A stretch of DNA of 11,791 nt. Origin: an uncultured bacterium. Lineage in GTDB: Bacteria; Cyanobacteriota; Vampirovibrionia; Gastranaerophilales; Gastranaerophilaceae. The stretch covers positions 1 to 11,791 of the forward strand of contig CAMAGQ010000043.1 of the NCBI GenBank assembly GCA_945833895.1, in the 5' to 3' direction. Positions 1 through 6,859 of the stretch are shown here, piece by piece. Positions within the stretch are counted from its first letter, which is position 1, and every line of letters starts with the position of its first letter. The notes below the pieces were generated by a model, which was not told where the DNA came from, ran no database searches, and saw only the letters and a list, made by a program, of their open reading frames with translations. A program made the translations under genes and the position numbers.

Positions 1-97
1 GTTTGCCTTTCGGTGTATATAAATCAAAAGACTTTATCGGGTTATTATACGATGTAAATGTAGTTTTGTTATTATAATTTGTTCTTGTAATTTGCAT
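1..97 (-). CDS. N-terminal fragment of an unrecognised protein (runs off the left edge)
   Basis: The minus strand opens at an ATG at position 97 and stays open to the window edge for 32 codons. The peptide begins MQITRTNYNNKTTFTSYNNP and continues with IKSFDLYTPKGK. It starts 17 bases after the stop of the gene at 115-1206, on the same strand, so the two are probably co-transcribed. The opening MQIT and the later PIKS also occur in that neighbour (MQITPINNLF...PIKS), so the two proteins share an N-terminal style and may be related or share a targeting region. Only a weak GGTAG-type ribosome site precedes the ATG. The function cannot be stated because nearly the whole protein lies outside the window. 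Confidence 0.6.
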   Translation of the reverse strand, partial: MQITRTNYNNKTTFTSYNNPIKSFDLYTPKGK

Positions 98-114
98 AAA
101 TCTACCGCTAAGTT

Positions 115-1206
115 TTAACTTATAGCATCAAAAAAATCATCAAATCTTCTTTTTTTAGCCCATTCGTTGTTTTTTTCAATTATTTTTAATATTTCGTCTG
201 TAGAATTTTCGGGTAAATTATATTCATCAGAAATTCTGTAAGCAACCTCAATATCAGACTTGCCGTCTTTATGAAGTTCAGTGTCTGTTTTCCTGGAGTC
301 AAGCAGTTCTAATAATCTTTCATCGACTTCAATACCGAATTTTTTGGATATATTATACGCAATTGCACATACTTGAACGCCGTCTTCAATCCTTTCACGT
401 TCTTTTTTGATATTGAGTCCCTCAATTCTTTCTTCATCTGATTTTGGGGCAAGTTCAACAAAATCAAGAAAAATATCGATAACTTTGTCTTTGCCCAACT
501 CGCCTGAGAACTTATCCAGTGCAGAACGTCCGACACCTGCGTTTTTCGGCGTAAACATTTCAAAAATTGAATCATAGTCTTTTTTTGATGCTATTTCTGC
601 TAAATGACGATGAATACCGCTTATCGTATCAAAATCATCTATGTCTGCTCGGTTTAGTATACCTTCAATCGGTGTAAAATCTTTTGTATATTTGTTATCT
701 TCAACAATAGTTTTACCATCTCTGGTACATAACTCTGAAATATCACCTTCATTGATTTGGGCAGTAATAAGAAAAGTCAGCGTTGTATCTTCAAAATCTG
801 ACAACTTCAACATATTACTTAATTTTTCGGTTAAATATGCAGATTCGTTTGCAAATTCAAAAATATCATCGCTTTGCATATCGCTGATTTTTTTGAAATT
901 ATTTTTGTTTAAAAAGTTTCCGATAACATTCTTTACCGATTTCACCTCGTCGTCATTAAGCCGGTATATCTTTCCGACACATTCGGCAAAATTATTATCA
1001 CTTTCTGTAAGCTTGTATTCAGGCTTGTTTTTTATCCCGCAAAAATTAACCATGCTTCTGCCTAAAATCTCTGCAGGTGCAATACCGACAGTTCCTGCCG
1101 TTTCAACAGCTTGTAACGGTCGTTTTTGCACCGAATTAAACTTATTATCACAAGACTTAATCGGTGTTAAATTGTTAAACAAATTGTTAATTGGAGTAAT
1201 TTGCAT
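115..1206 (-). CDS. Hypothetical protein, asparagine-rich N-terminus, mostly helical
   Basis: I do not recognise this protein. The chosen ATG at 1206 gives 363 residues and is preceded by a good ribosome site (AGGAAGGAAAAAT before ATG). A longer reading from a TTG at 1284 has no such site. The N-terminus (MQITPINNLFNN, then PIKS) is asparagine-rich and resembles the partial gene just downstream. A short NFCG motif occurs near residue 55. From about residue 75 on the sequence is charged and predominantly helical by eye, with no signal peptide, membrane segment or catalytic motif that I can name. A minus-strand TATACT hexamer (1262-1267 on the plus strand) is a possible -10 element about 55 bases upstream of the start, without a clear -35. 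The stop codon leaves 17 bases before the next gene, which suggests a two-gene operon. Confidence 0.75.
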   Translation of the reverse strand: MQITPINNLFNNLTPIKSCDNKFNSVQKRPLQAVETAGTVGIAPAEILGRSMVNFCGIKNKPEYKLTESDNNFAECVGKIYRLNDDEVKSVKNVIGNFLNKNNFKKISDMQSDDIFEFANESAYLTEKLSNMLKLSDFEDTTLTFLITAQINEGDISELCTRDGKTIVEDNKYTKDFTPIEGILNRADIDDFDTISGIHRHLAEIASKKDYDSIFEMFTPKNAGVGRSALDKFSGELGKDKVIDIFLDFVELAPKSDEERIEGLNIKKERERIEDGVQVCAIAYNISKKFGIEVDERLLELLDSRKTDTELHKDGKSDIEVAYRISDEYNLPENSTDEILKIIEKNNEWAKKRRFDDFFDAIS

Positions 1207-1427
1207 ATTTTTCCTTCCTAAAGACTTACATTCACTACACATTAGAAATTTAGTAACAAATAGTATAAAAACGAACTTTAACAAATTTTGCTACTATGTG
1301 AAGAAATATAACAACGATAATTCTTTAGAATTAGCCCCTTTAACCGTGATTGTTAAGTTTTGTAAAGTGTAAAACGTACACTATATAAGGATTTTTCTTG
1401 TTCGATTAATTTCATTAAAAGATAATA

Positions 1428-1456
1428 TTGACATATAATGTTTGTTATGGCATAAT
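1428..1456 (+). promoter_or_regulatory. Strong sigma-70-like promoter, plus strand
   Basis: A perfect TTGACA at 1428-1433 is followed after exactly 17 bases by CATAAT at 1451-1456, a five of six match. A TGG just before the -10 resembles an extended -10. A perfect TATAAT also lies at 1434-1439, with a poorer -35 (TTCATT) in front of it. The predicted transcript would start near 1463 and run rightward into a stretch with no credible ORF that ends in a terminator at 1575-1600. Confidence 0.6.
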
Positions 1457-1535
1457 AATTACATAAGATTTAAGTGTAGTCGAAACACTAAATATAAATA
1501 GTTCATTAACCCCAAAACATATAAACTCCTAAATA

Positions 1536-1552
1536 ATAAACACTAAAAGAGA
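1536..1552 (+). repeat. Leader motif ATAAACACTAA(A)AGAGA, copy 1
   Basis: The sequence ATAAACACTAAAAGAGA here recurs as ATAAACACTAAGAGA at 2503-2517, immediately before the ribosome site of the calpain-like gene. The two copies are in the same orientation and differ by a two-A indel. In this copy the motif lies in the loop of the 1527-1561 hairpin of the candidate small RNA. Confidence 0.45.
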
Positions 1553-1574
1553 CCATTAGGATGCAGAAAACGAC

Positions 1575-1600
1575 CCACTCACATGTGAGTGGTTTTTTTT
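1575..1600 (+). terminator. Intrinsic terminator, probably bidirectional
   Basis: Positions 1575-1592 form a perfect 18-base palindrome (CCACTCACATGTGAGTGG), folding as a 7-bp stem with a four-base CATG loop, followed by eight T residues at 1593-1600. This is a textbook plus-strand rho-independent terminator. It lies 19 bases past the stop codon of the minus-strand vWA gene. Read on the minus strand the stem is followed by GTCGTTTTC, so it may end that transcript too. Confidence 0.8.
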
Positions 1601-1611
1601 ATGCAAAATTT

Positions 1612-2343
1612 TTAGTGAGTAATAATTTTTGCTTCAACGCTTTTTGCACCTTCAATTGAATTGTTGAATCCGTTAAGAAGTTCAGCCGCTGTGCGGGCGT
1701 TGTAAAATTTTCCGCTGGTAACAAGTGCGGTACATCTCAACTGTTCCAAATCCTCCGCATTATCCACGTTAAAGGCAATCACGTCAATAGAAACATCTCT
1801 GCGAACCTTTATCAAATTCATTACAAAAGTACAAGGGCTTTCGTCGCAATTTTCTCCGCCGTCAGTCAGCAATATAATATGTTTCTTACCGCGAAATCCC
1901 ATAAAATCATATTTTATCGCCTGCTTGAGCGAATACGTAATCGGCGTCATTCCACGGGGTTTTGTTTTTGACAAAGCAAAATTCACGTGTTCACCGTTGT
2001 TCCTCATAATCGGGCTGATAAGCGTTGATGCACGGCAGGCTTCTACAGGCGTAAGCCCCATTCTATGCCCGTAAACCCTTAAACCAACCCACGCATTCGG
2101 GTTTATTTTAGGTAAAATTTCCTTCATCGTTTTTAACATGTGCTCAACTTTTGTTGCTCCGTCAAGAGTTTCGGTCATACTGTTTGAAAAATCAAGAATA
2201 AAAAGTATTCGCTCACCCGCCTCGGACTCAAAATTCTGCGAATAATTCTTTGGACTGTAAACACCATACTGAGCAGCCCTTCCTGCAAGTTCGCCCCCAA
2301 AGATTACTGTAAAGATTGAAAATATCAATAAAAGTTTTTTCAT
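1612..2343 (-). CDS. Secreted von Willebrand factor A (vWA) domain protein
   Basis: A 243-residue protein exported by a classical signal peptide (MKKLLLIFSIFTVIF, cleavage probably near residues 20-24), followed by a single vWA domain. The metal-ion-dependent adhesion site looks complete: DFSNS at 51-55, T133 in GMTPI, and D161 in LLTDGGENC. The YGHR motif (91-94), the RGMTPITYSL segment and the DGGENCDESPC segment match bacterial secreted vWA proteins of the CLCA-like type. Cysteines 103, 166, 171 and 204 could form disulfides outside the cytoplasm. Such domains bind protein ligands through a divalent cation; the ligand here is unknown. The start is uncertain: ATG 2343 gives the best signal peptide but lacks a ribosome site, while ATG 2376 (11 residues longer) has AGGTG six bases upstream. 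It is divergent from the calpain-like gene and ends just before a terminator. Confidence 0.87.
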   Translation of the reverse strand: MKKLLLIFSIFTVIFGGELAGRAAQYGVYSPKNYSQNFESEAGERILFILDFSNSMTETLDGATKVEHMLKTMKEILPKINPNAWVGLRVYGHRMGLTPVEACRASTLISPIMRNNGEHVNFALSKTKPRGMTPITYSLKQAIKYDFMGFRGKKHIILLTDGGENCDESPCTFVMNLIKVRRDVSIDVIAFNVDNAEDLEQLRCTALVTSGKFYNARTAAELLNGFNNSIEGAKSVEAKIITH

Positions 2344-2445
2344 AGTGCGATTATTGCAAAAATAATCAAAAATCATCAGATACACCTGTTTTGCAGTTAT
2401 GGATATTCATTTTTTATATAAGATTTAATTAAGTTTTGTAAACTT

Positions 2446-2463
2446 AGGTCAAAAAAAGGTCAA
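2446..2463. promoter_or_regulatory. Tandem AGGTCAA motif in a divergent intergenic region
   Basis: AGGTCAA occurs at 2446-2452 and again at 2457-2463, an 11-base period (one DNA turn), between the divergent vWA and calpain-like genes. Read on the minus strand each copy is TTGACCT, so the right copy could be a -35 (TTGACC) for the vWA gene, with a weak TACAAA -10 after 17 bases. Alternatively the pair may be an operator. On the plus strand, -10-like hexamers (TATACT 2478-2483, TATATA 2485-2490) lack a good -35, which would fit an activated promoter for the calpain-like gene. Both readings are inference. Confidence 0.35.
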
Positions 2464-2502
2464 TTTCGGAAGACTTATATACTTTATATAAACATATTAC
2501 AT

Positions 2503-2517
2503 ATAAACACTAAGAGA
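2503..2517 (+). repeat. Leader motif ATAAACACTAAGAGA, copy 2
   Basis: This is the second copy of the motif at 1536-1552. It sits directly upstream of the GAGGTG ribosome site of the calpain-like gene, and so in its 5' untranslated leader. Its role is unknown; it could be a protein- or RNA-binding element in the leader. Confidence 0.45.
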
Positions 2518-2527
2518 TGAGGTGCGA

Positions 2528-5092
2528 ATGGTTGATTCTATTGGAAATAATATCAACATAAAACTTAAAGGTCAAAATATTCAACTGAATCAGGAAACGC
2601 TTAAGGGTGTCAACATAGGCAAAAACACGCCTATATTTATACAAAAACACGATAGCAATAATGACGGCGTTATCAGCAAACAGGAAGCGGAAGCCCTACT
2701 AAAAGAATTGAAAAAGGCTGCCGGAAACGACACCTTGTCAGCAAGAGAATTTGCAAAAGCCAAATTGGGTGAAAAAGCAGACTTTTCAAAACTTGAAAGT
2801 TATCTTGCTAAACACTCCGAAACCATTCAAAACGACGACGGCTCAACTACAATGATTATCAGACAAGATGACGGCTCTTTTAGCAAAACAACAGTAAAGG
2901 GCGAAAACAGAGTCGTTCAAAATTATAATGCAGACGGAAATATTATATCAGAACAAAAAGCAACTCCAAACGGCTCTTCTACTGCTACTTACAAGTACAA
3001 TGCCAACGGAAACCTGATATCCTCAGAAAGAATAAATAAAGGCACTAATAATAACATAACAGAGAAATATCAAAATACTTACAAATATGATGAAGCAGGA
3101 AATCGTATCGCTTCAACCTCCGTCAAATATGACCCGAAGGGTACACCGCTAAAAACCGTAAATTCAACTTACGAAAATAACATTGACGGAAAACCGACAA
3201 AAATAACTACGACCGTTACTGACCAAAAAGGGAATAGAATACAAGCCGAAACTGTGGAAAACAAATACGATAAAGACGGAAACCTTTCGTCCACAACACA
3301 GAATGTAAAAACTAAAGACAACACAACTACCACAACAAAGAATTACGCTGCTGACGGAAAAACCGTACGTTCGGTAATTCAAGATATTACAAATAAAGAC
3401 GGCACAACAACACATACAGAACAAAAACATAACGATAACGGTAAACTAACCGAAAAACACACAATCAAAAAGGATAAAGCCGGTACGGTAATTTCTGATT
3501 TAACCACCAAAGCAAAATATGCAAAAGACGGCAAAACCCTTAAGAAAATGGACGTAACAGGCACAAAAGACGGAAATCCGTACAGCGAAAAGCTCCAATA
3601 CGACGATAAAGGCAAATTAAAAAGTATCGATAAAATCAGTTACAAACGTGGTCAAAAACTGGAAGAGCATTACGAGGGTGCAAACTTAGAAAACAGAAAA
3701 AATTGCCTTCCTTCAACACAAATCGCATACGAAAAAGATGGCAAGACAGTCAAAGAAGTTACTACAAATACATTTGACAAAGACGGTGTCCTGATTGGTT
3801 CTGAAACCAAGGATAAGGACGGAAACGTTATTGCAACCCATGATTTTAGTAAAATTGACGGTAAATTTGATACCTCATACCAAAAGGGCAGAGGCGATTG
3901 CTATCTACTAGCAGGTTTGAACGCAATAACAGAAAGCGAAAGCGGACGTGAAGCCTTAAAAGACACAATAACCGTCGGCAAAGACCCGAAAACAGGTGAA
4001 ACCACATATACAGTACACTTCCCCGGGGCTGCGAAAATTCGTGAAAACCTGATAAAACAAGGTGTTCCGGAAGACCAAATCGATATAAAAGACTCTTACA
4101 CATATACAGAATCCGAAATTCATGAAAAAGCAAAACTGGCAGGTCCAAAATACTCAACAGGTGATAAAGACGTACTTTTACTTGAAGTTGCTTATGAAGA
4201 CTTTAGAGGTGATGCGAAGGCTGACGTTGCGGATTTACAAAAAGTCCACCCTAACATGAAAGACTCTGAAGCCTATATGCAATTGCACGCAGCAGGCGGA
4301 ATGACCCAAGGTGAGGCTGACGAGTTGAACGGCGGATTTACTCAGGACGCTATATATTTGCTTACAGGAAAAAATAGCGAAATATATTCATCAAGAACAC
4401 CGGGAGTTCCAAGCCACGCACCTATTTGTGAGGTTGATAGCGACTTGAACATGAACATCACAGGGGAAGGATTTAAATTGACCCCTGAACAGAATGCTAA
4501 AGCCGACAGTATGCTTGATAGAATTGAAAATGACTGCAAAGACGGCAAACTTGACGATTACGCAGCAACAATTTCATTCAATGTAAGTACACAAACAGTA
4601 AACGGAAAAGTAATTTCAGGCGGCGGTCACGCGTTCTCGATATCAAAAGTTGAAGGCGACAAGGTTTACATACGCAACCCTTGGGATCCGACAAAAGAAA
4701 TCATTATGACAAGAGATGAAGTAAAACAAGCCGCAACAACAATTACCTTAACAGATATAAAAGGTAACAGCACGGAAAATATATCTGATAACAACAGCAA
4801 CGGCAACACAAACCCTATCGGAAACAATAGCAACAATTCACCTCAGGTAAATTTACAGGCAGGTTCAACTTTCACTGTACCTAAAGGACAAAGTTATACA
4901 CAGTTATTAAAAGATGCACTAATTGCACAAGGTATTGAGCCTACTACTGAAAATATCAAAAAAGCAAGTAAACAATTCCAAGCAGCAAATAGAGGGGCTG
5001 TCAAAACTTACCACGGCTCAAGAGCAGAATGGAAAGGCAACAAATACTTAATCGCAGATACAGACGTAAAAATTCCGAAATTTGAGATGTAA
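2528..5092 (+). CDS. Calpain-like (family C2) cysteine protease with EF-hand, YD-like repeats and LysM-like tail
   Basis: An 854-residue multidomain protein. ATG 2528 is chosen because GAGGTG precedes it; a GTG at 2522 is the alternative. Residues 42-53 (DSNNDGVISKQE) are a canonical EF-hand calcium loop. Residues about 100-440 hold about a dozen imperfect units with a Y-x-x-(D/N)G(N/K) core (YNADGN, YNANGN, YDEAGN, YDKDGN, YEKDGK), similar to Rhs/YD repeats. A calpain-type catalytic domain follows, with GDCYLLAGL containing Cys458, GGGHAFSI with His701 and IRNPWD with Asn717; these match the calpain motifs GDCWLLA, GHAY and RNPWG, so the triad appears intact. LLLEVAYEDF and LNGGFTQD resemble further calpain core segments. 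After an Asn/Ser-rich linker (about 757-780), the last 75 residues (FTVPKGQSYTQLL to DVKIPKF) look like a degenerate LysM. No signal peptide is seen. Calpains are usually calcium-activated, which fits the EF-hand. Substrate and location are unknown; it could be an exported effector or a surface protein. Confidence 0.85.
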   Translation: MVDSIGNNINIKLKGQNIQLNQETLKGVNIGKNTPIFIQKHDSNNDGVISKQEAEALLKELKKAAGNDTLSAREFAKAKLGEKADFSKLESYLAKHSETIQNDDGSTTMIIRQDDGSFSKTTVKGENRVVQNYNADGNIISEQKATPNGSSTATYKYNANGNLISSERINKGTNNNITEKYQNTYKYDEAGNRIASTSVKYDPKGTPLKTVNSTYENNIDGKPTKITTTVTDQKGNRIQAETVENKYDKDGNLSSTTQNVKTKDNTTTTTKNYAADGKTVRSVIQDITNKDGTTTHTEQKHNDNGKLTEKHTIKKDKAGTVISDLTTKAKYAKDGKTLKKMDVTGTKDGNPYSEKLQYDDKGKLKSIDKISYKRGQKLEEHYEGANLENRKNCLPSTQIAYEKDGKTVKEVTTNTFDKDGVLIGSETKDKDGNVIATHDFSKIDGKFDTSYQKGRGDCYLLAGLNAITESESGREALKDTITVGKDPKTGETTYTVHFPGAAKIRENLIKQGVPEDQIDIKDSYTYTESEIHEKAKLAGPKYSTGDKDVLLLEVAYEDFRGDAKADVADLQKVHPNMKDSEAYMQLHAAGGMTQGEADELNGGFTQDAIYLLTGKNSEIYSSRTPGVPSHAPICEVDSDLNMNITGEGFKLTPEQNAKADSMLDRIENDCKDGKLDDYAATISFNVSTQTVNGKVISGGGHAFSISKVEGDKVYIRNPWDPTKEIIMTRDEVKQAATTITLTDIKGNSTENISDNNSNGNTNPIGNNSNNSPQVNLQAGSTFTVPKGQSYTQLLKDALIAQGIEPTTENIKKASKQFQAANRGAVKTYHGSRAEWKGNKYLIADTDVKIPKFEM

Positions 5093-5120
5093 AATATTTT
5101 TCACCCAAAAACCGAAGAAA

Positions 5121-6554
5121 CTACATTTTATTTTTCAAAACTTCGATAGTTTCGTAATCTGTCAAATACGGCAAATGAGCCTCCGTAATAAGTTCACCGG
5201 GAACAAGAATTGTAATCCCCGGAGGACATTCTGCAATAACTTCGCCTGAAACTCTGCCAACCGCCTGCGATTTTGGAATAATTTCTTTTTCTGAAAAATA
5301 CGCTTCTCGCAAACTGACCTCAATAATCGGAGTCAGCATCGGCATGTGCTTTTTGTTTTCAAGGTAATAAATATCTTTGTAATTATGCGTATCAATCTTT
5401 TTCAGGCAATCTACAAGGTATTCAAAATCAGAACGTTTGTTGCCGATATTACACAGGATTAAAATCCCGATATCTGAAGCACTTTCAACTTCAATTCCGA
5501 AATCTATTTCCAAAATGGATTCAAGTCGTTTGCCTGATAATCCGTCGGCTTTTATAAATACTTTTGTTACATCAGTTTTGTAACCAAAACCTGATTTGAG
5601 TTGGTGAATGGTTTTCATTTTGTCAATTTCGGAACGCAAATATTTCGCATTGGCAATGGCTTTTGACAGTTGCTTTTGCCCGCGTGAACTTTGCAGATTG
5701 GCTCTTGCGGCATCCAATGAGCCTAAAAGCATCAAAGAAGGGCTTGTCGTATGTAAAAGCATTAACGCACGTTCAACATCTTCCTCGCAAATCATTGAAT
5801 TTTTACCCACGTGAAGCATTGAAGATTGGCTCATACTTCCACCAGTTTTATGAAGTGAATGCACAACGATATCCGCACCCAATTTCAAAGATGTTGTCGG
5901 CAATTTATCGTTAAAATTCCACAAACAGCCGTGTGCTTCATCAACAATCAAAGGCACATTATGTTTTTTGCAGATTTCAGCGATTGATTTTATATCTGAA
6001 ACAACACCCTCATAAGTCGGGTTAGTAATCCAAACGGCTGAAACGTCGTCATTTTCATTCAAAAGACGTTCAACTTCTTTAACCTCAACATTTCCCCACA
6101 AACCCCAGTCATTCAACTTTTCAGGAACAATCCACAAAGGTTCTGCACCTGAAATAATCAAACCGGTCAGAATTGAACGGTGACAGTTACGGTTAACGAT
6201 AACCTTTTGCCCTTTTTTCGTCAAACCCATTGCAACTGCAAGATTACCGATAGTTGAGCCGTTTAACAAAAAGAATGTTCTTTTTGCACCAAAGGCTTGA
6301 GCGGCAAGTTCTTCCGCCTCTTTTATCGGACCTGTTGCAGGGGTAAGCGTTCCCAAATTGTCAAATTCATCCGTTGTATCAACCATTAGTGCTTTTTTGC
6401 CGATAAGTTTTCTAAAATCGGTCAATGTTCCAAGACCTTTTGTGTGTCCCGGAATGTGGAATTGATACGTCGGATTGTTATATGCCTGCTTTAAGGCTTC
6501 AACAATCGGGGCTTTTATCTTCATTTGTTTATCATTGCGGGTTCTAATTGACAT
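5121..6554 (-). CDS. PLP-dependent Orn/Lys/Arg decarboxylase (short form)
   Basis: A 477-residue fold-type I PLP enzyme that removes CO2 from a basic amino acid, giving agmatine, cadaverine or putrescine depending on specificity. Visible motifs are HIPGHTKG (33-40), LNGST (98-102, phosphate contact), VDEAHG (204-209, with Asp205 for the pyridine nitrogen), and VHSLHKTGGS (231-240), in which Lys236 should carry the PLP. The C-terminal ECPPGITILVPGE segment is typical of the family. The length fits the short form found in Gram-positive bacteria and cyanobacteria (SpeA/YaaO type), not the roughly 700-residue inducible enterobacterial form. The substrate cannot be read from sequence. No other polyamine genes lie nearby. 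Neither ATG 6554 nor the alternative ATG 6524 has a clear ribosome site. It converges on the calpain-like gene with 28 bases between stops, and lies 59 bases downstream of the last phage gene with no terminator visible between. Confidence 0.92.
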   Translation of the reverse strand: MSIRTRNDKQMKIKAPIVEALKQAYNNPTYQFHIPGHTKGLGTLTDFRKLIGKKALMVDTTDEFDNLGTLTPATGPIKEAEELAAQAFGAKRTFFLLNGSTIGNLAVAMGLTKKGQKVIVNRNCHRSILTGLIISGAEPLWIVPEKLNDWGLWGNVEVKEVERLLNENDDVSAVWITNPTYEGVVSDIKSIAEICKKHNVPLIVDEAHGCLWNFNDKLPTTSLKLGADIVVHSLHKTGGSMSQSSMLHVGKNSMICEEDVERALMLLHTTSPSLMLLGSLDAARANLQSSRGQKQLSKAIANAKYLRSEIDKMKTIHQLKSGFGYKTDVTKVFIKADGLSGKRLESILEIDFGIEVESASDIGILILCNIGNKRSDFEYLVDCLKKIDTHNYKDIYYLENKKHMPMLTPIIEVSLREAYFSEKEIIPKSQAVGRVSGEVIAECPPGITILVPGELITEAHLPYLTDYETIEVLKNKM

Positions 6555-6613
6555 ACTAAAAATATACTACAAAATACGTAAAAATGTATTAATCTACAAA
6601 AAATTTCTTTACA

Positions 6614-6841
6614 TTATTTCAGAATTAAACAATCATAAATTTTGTCGATTTTGTCTTTCATGTCCGTAAATTGTGATTTTAAATCCTCAAAACTCTTAAT
6701 AGTTGTGAAACGGGTTTCTATATCTTTCAAAATTTCCCGATGTTTTTTCTCCAACTGTTCAGGCGTTACAACAATTCTTTCATTAATCAAAAACACAAGA
6801 ACTACAACAATTATGGGTGCGTAATATATAAATTTTTCCAT
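6614..6841 (-). CDS. Small membrane-anchored coiled-coil protein, phage-associated
   Basis: A 75-residue protein with one N-terminal hydrophobic segment (YYAPIIVVVLVFLI, residues 6-19) and a charged helical remainder with heptad-like spacing (EQLEKKHREILKDIE to DKIDKIYDCL), probably a coiled coil. It starts 18 bases after the large terminase stop, with an AAGGA ribosome site, so it is the last gene of the packaging operon as seen here. The architecture resembles small phage lysis-accessory or holin-associated proteins such as XhlA, although XhlA has its membrane segment at the other end. No specific function can be assigned. Confidence 0.65.
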   Translation of the reverse strand: MEKFIYYAPIIVVVLVFLINERIVVTPEQLEKKHREILKDIETRFTTIKSFEDLKSQFTDMKDKIDKIYDCLILK

Positions 6842-6859
6842 AATATTTTCCTTTTCTTT

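Larger units (their letters stand above)
1463..1600 (+). ncRNA. Candidate small non-coding RNA of about 138 nt
   Basis: This segment is bounded by a good promoter (1428-1456) and a strong intrinsic terminator (1575-1600), and it contains no convincing coding sequence. A 33-codon frame from the ATG at 1561 only runs through the terminator hairpin and is not believable. Two further small hairpins are visible: AGTGT (1473-1477) with ACACT (1485-1489), seven-base loop; and TCCTAA (1527-1532) with TTAGGA (1556-1561), 23-base loop. The first strand of the second hairpin forms part of ACTCCTAA, a sequence complementary to a Shine-Dalgarno site, as is common in trans-acting small RNAs. I cannot match it to a named RNA family. 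It fills most of the 405-base gap between the genes at 115-1206 and 1612-2343; the rest (about 1207-1427) shows only the possible -10 for the left gene. Confidence 0.4.

Noticed and set aside
1207..1284. Upstream extension of the left hypothetical gene to a TTG at 1284
   Set aside because: ATG 1206 has a strong AGGAAGG ribosome site and gives the MQIT start shared with the neighbouring gene; the TTG has neither.
641..1372. A 243-codon plus-strand frame opposite the gene at 115-1206
   Set aside because: It is the reverse-strand shadow of a better-supported gene. Its peptide is rich in Ser, Leu, Phe and Ile without domain structure, and no ribosome site precedes it.
1561..1659. Short plus-strand frame from ATG 1561 (MQKTTHSHVSGFF...)
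   Set aside because: It consists of the terminator hairpin, its T-run and the antisense of the vWA gene end, and so is not a credible gene.
2903..3800. YD-like repeats considered as a DNA tandem repeat or CRISPR-like array
   Set aside because: The periodicity is at protein level only; unit length and nucleotide sequence vary too much for a DNA repeat array.
3164..4548. Several 68-103 codon minus-strand frames inside the protease gene
   Set aside because: They are shadows of the well-supported calpain-like gene, with no ribosome sites or recognisable domains.
6568..6588. Near-palindrome TACAAAATACGTAAAAATGTA before the decarboxylase
   Set aside because: The inner TACGTA and the outer TACA/TGTA arms do not share a centre, and such sequences are easy to find in AT-rich DNA; not called as an operator.
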